A stretch of 64,000 nt of DNA. Source: Arenimonas sp. (lineage in GTDB: Bacteria > Pseudomonadota > Alphaproteobacteria > Rhizobiales > Rhizobiaceae). Both the position numbers and the translations under genes were made by a program. Location: assembly GCA_019459145.1 (NCBI GenBank), contig JAIBEK010000059.1, positions 62,001 to 126,000 of the forward strand, read 5' to 3'. This document shows positions 59,642 through 64,000 of this stretch, piece by piece. Numbering within the stretch: the stretch's first letter is position 1; each line of letters opens with the position of its first letter. The notes under the pieces were generated by a model that was given only the letters and a program-made list of their open reading frames with translations, did not search any database and was not told where the DNA came from.

Positions 59642-60406
59642 TTACTTCACCAGCACTGGGCCGGTGCCGCGCAGCGGCTCGTTCTCGTTGATGATGCCGA
59701 GGCGCTTGGCCACTTCCTGATAGGCTTCGAGCAGGCCGCCGAGATCCTGGCGGAAGCGGTCCTTGTCGAGCTTCTCGTGCGTCTCGATGTCCCACAGCCG
59801 GCAGCTGTCCGGCGAGATTTCGTCGGCGAGGATGATGCGCATCATGTCGCCTTCATAGAGGCGGCCGCATTCGATCTTGAAGTCGACGAGCTGGATGCCG
59901 ATGCCGAGGAAGAGGCCCGACAGGAAGTCGTTGACGCGGATGGCGAGTGCCATGATGTCGTCGAGCTCGGCCGGATTGGCCCAGCCGAAGGCGGTGATGT
60001 GCTCTTCCGAGACCATCGGGTCGGCCAGCGCATCGGACTTGTAGTAGAATTCGATGATCGAGCGCGGCAGCACGATGCCTTCGTCGATGCCCAGGCGCTT
60101 GGCGAGCGAGCCGGCGGCGACGTTGCGCACGACGATCTCGAGCGGGATCATCTCGACTTCCTTGATCAACTGCTCGCGCATGTTCATGCGGCGGATGAAG
60201 TGGGTCGGGATGCCGATCTTGTTCAGGTGCGTGAAGAGATATTCGGAAATGCGGTTGTTGAGAACGCCCTTTCCGTCGATGACTTCGTGCTTCTTCTTGT
60301 TGAATGCGGTTGCATCGTCCTTGAAGAACTGGATCAGCGTGCCGGGCTCCGGACCCTCGTACAGGATCTTGGCCTTGCCTTCGTATACACGGCGGCGACG
60401 GTTCAT
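59642..60406 (-). CDS. purC: phosphoribosylaminoimidazolesuccinocarboxamide synthase
   Basis: A 254-aa SAICAR synthetase joining aspartate to CAIR with ATP. The N-terminal [20 protein letters not shown], the block [17 protein letters not shown] and [10 protein letters not shown] are typical, as is [12 protein letters not shown]. The length is normal. It is the first gene of the purC-purS-85aa-purQ operon, and its promoter region holds two palindromes. Confidence 0.98.
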   Translation of the reverse strand: MNRRRRVYEGKAKILYEGPEPGTLIQFFKDDATAFNKKKHEVIDGKGVLNNRISEYLFTHLNKIGIPTHFIRRMNMREQLIKEVEMIPLEIVVRNVAAGSLAKRLGIDEGIVLPRSIIEFYYKSDALADPMVSEEHITAFGWANPAELDDIMALAIRVNDFLSGLFLGIGIQLVDFKIECGRLYEGDMMRIILADEISPDSCRLWDIETHEKLDKDRFRQDLGGLLEAYQEVAKRLGIINENEPLRGTGPVLVK

Positions 60407-60490
60407 GACTGGTTTTTCTCTGTTGTTGGCGCCACGCATCGGGGCGCAAGTGGATCGTTGAAGCGGTCCCTTAGCGGAAAAGCCGGGTTT

Positions 60491-60545
60491 TAACAATGCA
60501 ACAGTTGTTACCCCGGCCGAAATCGTCGAAAGCGAAGCTTCGCTT
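60491..60545. promoter_or_regulatory. two palindromes in the purC/zeta divergent promoter region
   Basis: TAACAATGCAACAGTTGTTA (60491-60510) is an inverted repeat with 6-base arms TAACAA/TTGTTA. AAGCGAAGCTTCGCTT (60530-60545) is a perfect 16-base palindrome. Both lie 85-140 bases upstream of purC, and the second is 95 bases from the opposite zeta gene. They are candidates for purine-responsive or growth-related control; no regulator is assigned. Confidence 0.4.
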
Positions 60546-60640
60546 GGAGATTCGACCAAGTTTGCATTGCACTTTCTACCGCCTTTTGATTAATGGGTGA
60601 ACGGAAACCGCACAGTGGCGGGATAATTTGGGAGACGCAG

Positions 60641-60955
60641 ATGAGCGGCATGAGTGATCGCGAAAAGGCATTTGAAAACAAGTTCGCGCACGATCAGGAG
60701 CTCCGTTTCAAGGCCGAGGCGCGGCGCAACAAGCTGCTCGGCCTGTGGGCCGGCGGCCTGCTCGGCAAGGCCGATGTCGATGCCTATGCGCGGGAAGTGG
60801 TCGCGTCCGATTTCGAGGAAGCCGGCGACGCCGACGTGTTGCGCAAGGTGAGCGGCGACCTCAAGGACGGCGGCGTTGCGATCAGCGACGAGGAGATCCG
60901 GGCCAAGATGCAGGAATTCCTCGCCCAGGCAGTGGAACAGATCCAGGGCGAGTGA
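60641..60955 (+). CDS. F1F0-ATPase inhibitor zeta subunit (DUF1476)
   Basis: A 104-aa soluble four-helix protein beginning MSGMSDREKAFENKFAHDQE, the DUF1476 hallmark. In Paracoccus denitrificans this family is the zeta inhibitor of the F1-ATPase, whose N-terminal segment blocks rotation and ATP hydrolysis. GGGAG lies 6 bases before ATG 60641; a second ATG three codons later is also possible. In rhizobia the inhibitory strength of homologues is reported to be weaker, so the role should be taken from the family only. Confidence 0.93.
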   Translation: MSGMSDREKAFENKFAHDQELRFKAEARRNKLLGLWAGGLLGKADVDAYAREVVASDFEEAGDADVLRKVSGDLKDGGVAISDEEIRAKMQEFLAQAVEQIQGE

Positions 60956-61232
60956 TCGCCGACGAATATTTCGGCCCTATGCCGGGCGCCTTTTGCGCCC
61001 GGCCGATCTGATTTGCCGCGCCATGCCCGGTGCCGAATGAAATCGGGCCATTCCCGAATGCGATGGGCGCGGCCAGGTCGTAGCCTTTCGGGACATCGAA
61101 GCCGAGCTTGCGCAGCAAGCGGTCATGGCCGATGTGATCCACCATTCCCCTCACATTAATGCCGCCGTCCGACCATTCCCGATGCGCGATCGTCAGCATC
61201 GTCACGCGCGAAATTATGTGCGTCGGGCAGGG
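60956..61232. other. intergenic region between zeta gene and alpha/beta hydrolase
   Basis: 277 bases between convergent genes. It starts with a strong hairpin (60981-61003). The rest can be read on the minus strand as a 107-codon open frame that looks neither clearly coding nor clearly random, so it may be a gene remnant. No other structure is seen. Confidence 0.5.
60981..61003. terminator. hairpin after zeta subunit gene
   Basis: GCCGGGCGC and GCGCCCGGC form a perfect 9-base stem with a 5-base loop, 25 bases past the zeta stop. The T-tract is weak (CGATCTGATTT), so it is a probable but not certain terminator. Confidence 0.6.
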
Positions 61233-61781
61233 TCAGAGGCGGTTGAGGAACTGGGCGAAGACCATCGTGCCTTCCGGCCAGGGTCCATGGCCGGACTCGG
61301 CGTTGAGATGGCCGGATTCGCCGGCATCGACCAGCAGCGAGCCCCAGGCATTGGCAATGTCGTCGGCATGCTCGAAGGTGCCGAAGGGATCGTTGCGGCT
61401 GGCGACGGTAAGGGACGGGAACGGCAGCGGCTCGCGCGGATAGGGACCGAAGGTCATCAGGTGCCTGGGCCGGATCGCCGGATTGGCGACGTCCGGCGGG
61501 GCCACGAGAAAGGCGCCGGCGACCTTGTCGGCAATGTGCGGCACGGCGTGGATCAGGGTCGGAACGCCGAGCGAATGGGCGACGAGAACGACGGGGCGTG
61601 TCGAGCGGTTCACCTCTTCGACCAGGCGGGCGACCCAGTCCTCGCGCACCGGCTTCGACCATTCCGCCTGTTCCACCCGGCGTGCGGTCGACAGCCTGGA
61701 CTGCCACCGGCTTTGCCAGTGGTCGGGACCGGAATTGGTGTAGCCCGGGATCATGAGAATGTCGGCGTCTGATGATTTCAT
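61233..61781 (-). CDS. RBBP9/YdeN-family alpha/beta hydrolase
   Basis: 182 aa. It begins with the family signature MIPGYTNSGPDHWQSRWQ, and the nucleophile Ser lies in VAHSLGVPTL (about residues 68-77). The catalytic Asp is likely in SRNDPFGTFEHAD and the His in AESGHGPWPEG. These small serine hydrolases have no agreed natural substrate. It is convergent with the zeta gene. Confidence 0.92.
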   Translation of the reverse strand: MKSSDADILMIPGYTNSGPDHWQSRWQSRLSTARRVEQAEWSKPVREDWVARLVEEVNRSTRPVVLVAHSLGVPTLIHAVPHIADKVAGAFLVAPPDVANPAIRPRHLMTFGPYPREPLPFPSLTVASRNDPFGTFEHADDIANAWGSLLVDAGESGHLNAESGHGPWPEGTMVFAQFLNRL

Positions 61782-61850
61782 GTTGTCTTATCTGCTGTCG
61801 ACGGCGCTTTGCGTCAAGGGTGCTGTATCCTCGGCCGTGCGAATTTGTCC

Positions 61851-63302
61851 CTAGGTAGCCGCGATCAGTGCCACGGAAAGGACGCTGGCGAAGACGGTGG
61901 CCATGAGGGCGATGAAGCGGTGGCGAACCCCGGCGCAGACGGCGTCATTGCCGGCGTCGAAATCGAAACGCTCCATGACGATCCGGTTGGTGGGTATCCC
62001 GGCCTGTAGCAGGATTGCCACGGCGCTTTCCATCATCGGCGGCGGACCGCAGACGAATGCCGTGGTCTCGGCGGGCGCAAGCCCGTGCAGCAGTCGCGAC
62101 ACATGCTCGCCACGGCAGGTACCGAATTCGCAATCCTCGCCGCCATCGGTGTCGGCGAGGAAGATCGCCTCGAAATCCAGCCCGGCCATGAGGGCGTTGA
62201 TCTCGCTGCGCGCGATGTGATCCTGGCTACTCCGCGCCGCGGCGATCAAGCGGATCGGCCTCCTGTCTCGTCCCTGGGAAAGCTCGCCCAGCAAGCCCAG
62301 CACCGGCGCGATGCCGATGCCGCCGGCGAGGAACAACAACGGTCCCGGACCCGCTTCGTGCAATGTGAAACTGCCATGCGGCCCGTCGACGCCGACCGCG
62401 GTGCCGGGTGCGATATCGGCAATCCGCGAGGTCATGTCGCCGGCATTGCGGATCAGGAAGCGCAGGCGCGGCAGGTCGGACGGCGCGGAGGCGATGGAAA
62501 ACGGATTGTCGGTCACGGTATGGCGTCGGCCGATCGTCAGCCAGGCGAACTGGCCGGCGTCGAAGGGAAAGCGTTCCGGCGTGTCGGTCGTCAGCACCAG
62601 TTCGGCGACCGTCGGGCTCAGCGCCCGCGCACGTTCCACCCTGAAACCCGGCCGGAAGGCCTGGACGGGGCGCCATACATAGACCACGAGCAGCGAGGAA
62701 AGGGCGATGAGCGCAACGGCGAGAATGGCGGTGGCACCGAAAGGATCGGCCATGAAACGGGCATTGGTGAAGGCATGGTGCAATGCCAGCGCGACCATGA
62801 TGACCGCCGCGATTCCGTGGGACAGGCGCCATGCCTGATAGGGAATGATCCTCCCGCGAAGGTGCCGTCCGGTGATGACGAGCAGGACCGCGAGCGCCGC
62901 GGCGATGACGCCGGTGCGCAGTCCCGGCATCGTCATGTAGAGCATGAACCGCTCCCACATCGCATTCAGGCTCCCGTCTCTCCCGCGAAAGAGGAAGAAC
63001 AGCAGGTGGAGGGCCAGCATGAGAATGGCGCCGGTGGCCGCGAGGCGATGAAAGCCCATGGTGCGGTCAAGGCCGATTCGGCCGGAAATGATCTCGAACC
63101 GTCCGGAGGTGGCAAATTGCATCAGGAACATGGCCAGGGCGGCAACACCGGTGGCGCGCGCAAGAACGGGGTAGATCGTCGGTGATTGCAGGCCGCCGCT
63201 GAAGGAGGCGAGGAGGACCGGTCCAGCCGTCAGGACGACATAGAGGACAACGAGTGATTTGCCCGAGAGGGCCCACGGGGGTGAATTTCCGGCGTGTGAC
63301 AT
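61851..63302 (-). CDS. ferric-reductase-like transmembrane flavoprotein
   Basis: 483 aa. Six membrane helices form a ferric-reductase-like heme domain; paired His occur in FHRLAATGAILMLALHLLFF and RLSHGIAAVIMVALALHHAF. The FAD-binding barrel (about 220-310: TVTDNPFSIASAP) and an NAD(P)-binding domain (LLFLAGGIGIAPVLG, FVCGPPPMMES) follow. The C-terminus has one more hydrophobic helix. It would pass electrons from NAD(P)H across the inner membrane, plausibly to ferric iron. It is divergent from an iron-permease-family gene, supporting a metal role. Confidence 0.88.
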   Translation of the reverse strand: MSHAGNSPPWALSGKSLVVLYVVLTAGPVLLASFSGGLQSPTIYPVLARATGVAALAMFLMQFATSGRFEIISGRIGLDRTMGFHRLAATGAILMLALHLLFFLFRGRDGSLNAMWERFMLYMTMPGLRTGVIAAALAVLLVITGRHLRGRIIPYQAWRLSHGIAAVIMVALALHHAFTNARFMADPFGATAILAVALIALSSLLVVYVWRPVQAFRPGFRVERARALSPTVAELVLTTDTPERFPFDAGQFAWLTIGRRHTVTDNPFSIASAPSDLPRLRFLIRNAGDMTSRIADIAPGTAVGVDGPHGSFTLHEAGPGPLLFLAGGIGIAPVLGLLGELSQGRDRRPIRLIAAARSSQDHIARSEINALMAGLDFEAIFLADTDGGEDCEFGTCRGEHVSRLLHGLAPAETTAFVCGPPPMMESAVAILLQAGIPTNRIVMERFDFDAGNDAVCAGVRHRFIALMATVFASVLSVALIAAT

Positions 63303-63473
63303 TCAAACCTCTGCTTCGCTGGGGCTGCCGGTCAGTCAGCGACGGCTTTCCGCCGTCTCGCTGCTTCAGAATAGTTGCCGGCGACAAGGCCCCAAGTCAA
63401 CGCGACGGGACGCGATTGTGGGAACCATCCCACGCAAGGGGAGTTTCCCTGCACATTGCGCAGGGAGCAAGCC

Positions 63474-63968
63474 ATGGCCGGTCATGTCAATTTCTTTTCC
63501 CGCTTTGCCACGGCCGTGTCCGAATGGTCCGGGCGGCCGGTGATCTTCTTCCTGGCCGTGGGCGCCTTGCTGCTTTGGGGACTGGCCGGCCCCTATCTCG
63601 ACTATTCCAGCACGTGGCAGGCCCTTGCCAGCACCGGCGCAACCCTGATTGCGTTTCTCATGGTTTTTATCCTGCAGAATACGCAGATGCGCGACACGCG
63701 CGCGATTCAGACGAAGCTCGATGAACTGATCCTGACGAGCCACCGAGCAGAGAACCACTTCATCGGCATCGAAAGCCTCGACGAAAACGAGCTGAAGAAG
63801 CTCAATCAGCTGATCGCTAAAGCTGCGGCCGCAAGGGGCGCGGCGCGCGGCGAGCGGATGGAGGAGGTCGAGCGTCATGTCGAGGAGGCGCTTGGCAAGG
63901 ACGCCGAAGGCTCCTCTTCAGAAGACGCAGACGAGCGGACTAAGACGCTTGCTCCCGACAATGCCTGA
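63474..63968 (+). CDS. low-affinity iron permease family protein
   Basis: 164 aa from ATG 63474 with AGGGA upstream. Two transmembrane helices (about 22-40 and 48-70) frame the family block FFLAVGALLLWGLAGP, with LASTGATLIAFLMVFILQNT as the second helix. The C-terminal 90 residues are charged and helical. The family name comes from yeast Fet4, but bacterial members are short and transport is unproven. Divergence from the ferric-reductase-like gene suggests a shared iron-linked promoter. Confidence 0.85.
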   Translation: MAGHVNFFSRFATAVSEWSGRPVIFFLAVGALLLWGLAGPYLDYSSTWQALASTGATLIAFLMVFILQNTQMRDTRAIQTKLDELILTSHRAENHFIGIESLDENELKKLNQLIAKAAAARGAARGERMEEVERHVEEALGKDAEGSSSEDADERTKTLAPDNA

Positions 63969-64000
63969 TATCGTGCCTCAAAGCGACCGGCAAAACCATG

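Overview
The window is 64 kb of GC-rich, gene-dense chromosome from an alphaproteobacterium of the order Hyphomicrobiales, most likely family Rhizobiaceae (Agrobacterium/Rhizobium/Ensifer/Shinella type). The evidence is the giant apolipoprotein-like growth-pole protein, CckA, a DksA that keeps only one of the four zinc-ligand cysteines, the DUF1476 F1-ATPase inhibitor, a 404-aa mitochondrial-type NADP-isocitrate dehydrogenase, a MocR/DUF1127 pair, and the purC-purS-purQ and purL-bolA-grxD blocks. I see no tRNA, rRNA, insertion sequence, prophage, integrase, CRISPR array or origin. This is core genome, and gene names rest on motifs and family memory, not on database searches.

Layout, 1-14 kb: the N-terminal part of a malic enzyme cut by the window edge; a small lipoprotein divergent from a TetR regulator with a perfect palindrome between them; an LpxH-like phosphatase; a four-gene Mla-type lipid transport operon (permease with fused STAS domain, ATPase, MCE protein, auxiliary lipoprotein); and, on the opposite strand, a 1891-aa coiled-coil protein that I read as the Growth Pole Ring protein (GPR, RgsE in Sinorhizobium). 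13.6-29 kb: an Hpt-like protein that has lost its phospho-histidine, a [2Fe-2S] ferredoxin, a DUF922 metalloprotease, folP-folB-folK, an exported protein, the YcjX/YcjF pair, a SixA-like phosphatase, dksA, a proline-rich FliO-like membrane protein, the cell-cycle kinase cckA, a LuxR-type regulator and psuK-psuG for pseudouridine breakdown.

29-48 kb: recA behind a near-consensus SOS box, alaS, a SulP transporter, a glutathione transferase, icd, a small exported protein, trmJ-murI, a CNNM/CorC-type membrane protein, a HerA-like ATPase, a DUF1810 protein, terC, rpsD, glutaminase, ttcA and an inositol-monophosphatase-family gene. 48-64 kb: a chemoreceptor, a Bcr/CflA exporter, grxD, a small basic protein, bolA, purL, a MocR regulator divergent from a DUF1127 gene, a PagL-like outer-membrane protein, a lipoprotein, purQ, an 85-aa coiled-coil gene, purS, purC, the ATPase zeta subunit, a small alpha/beta hydrolase, a ferric-reductase-like flavoprotein and an iron-permease-family protein.

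Several groups work together: envelope lipid traffic (LpxH-like, Mla, PagL-like), polar growth and cell cycle (GPR, CckA, Hpt-like, FliO-like), folate and purine synthesis, translation and RNA modification (alaS, rpsD, trmJ, ttcA), and DNA repair (recA). No clearly new multi-gene system is present. The best leads are the Hpt-like protein without histidine, the PagL-like protein without its glutamate, the small uncharacterised genes embedded in conserved operons (85 aa between purS and purQ, 75 aa between bolA and grxD), the MocR/DUF1127 divergent promoter, and several clean palindromes in promoter regions.
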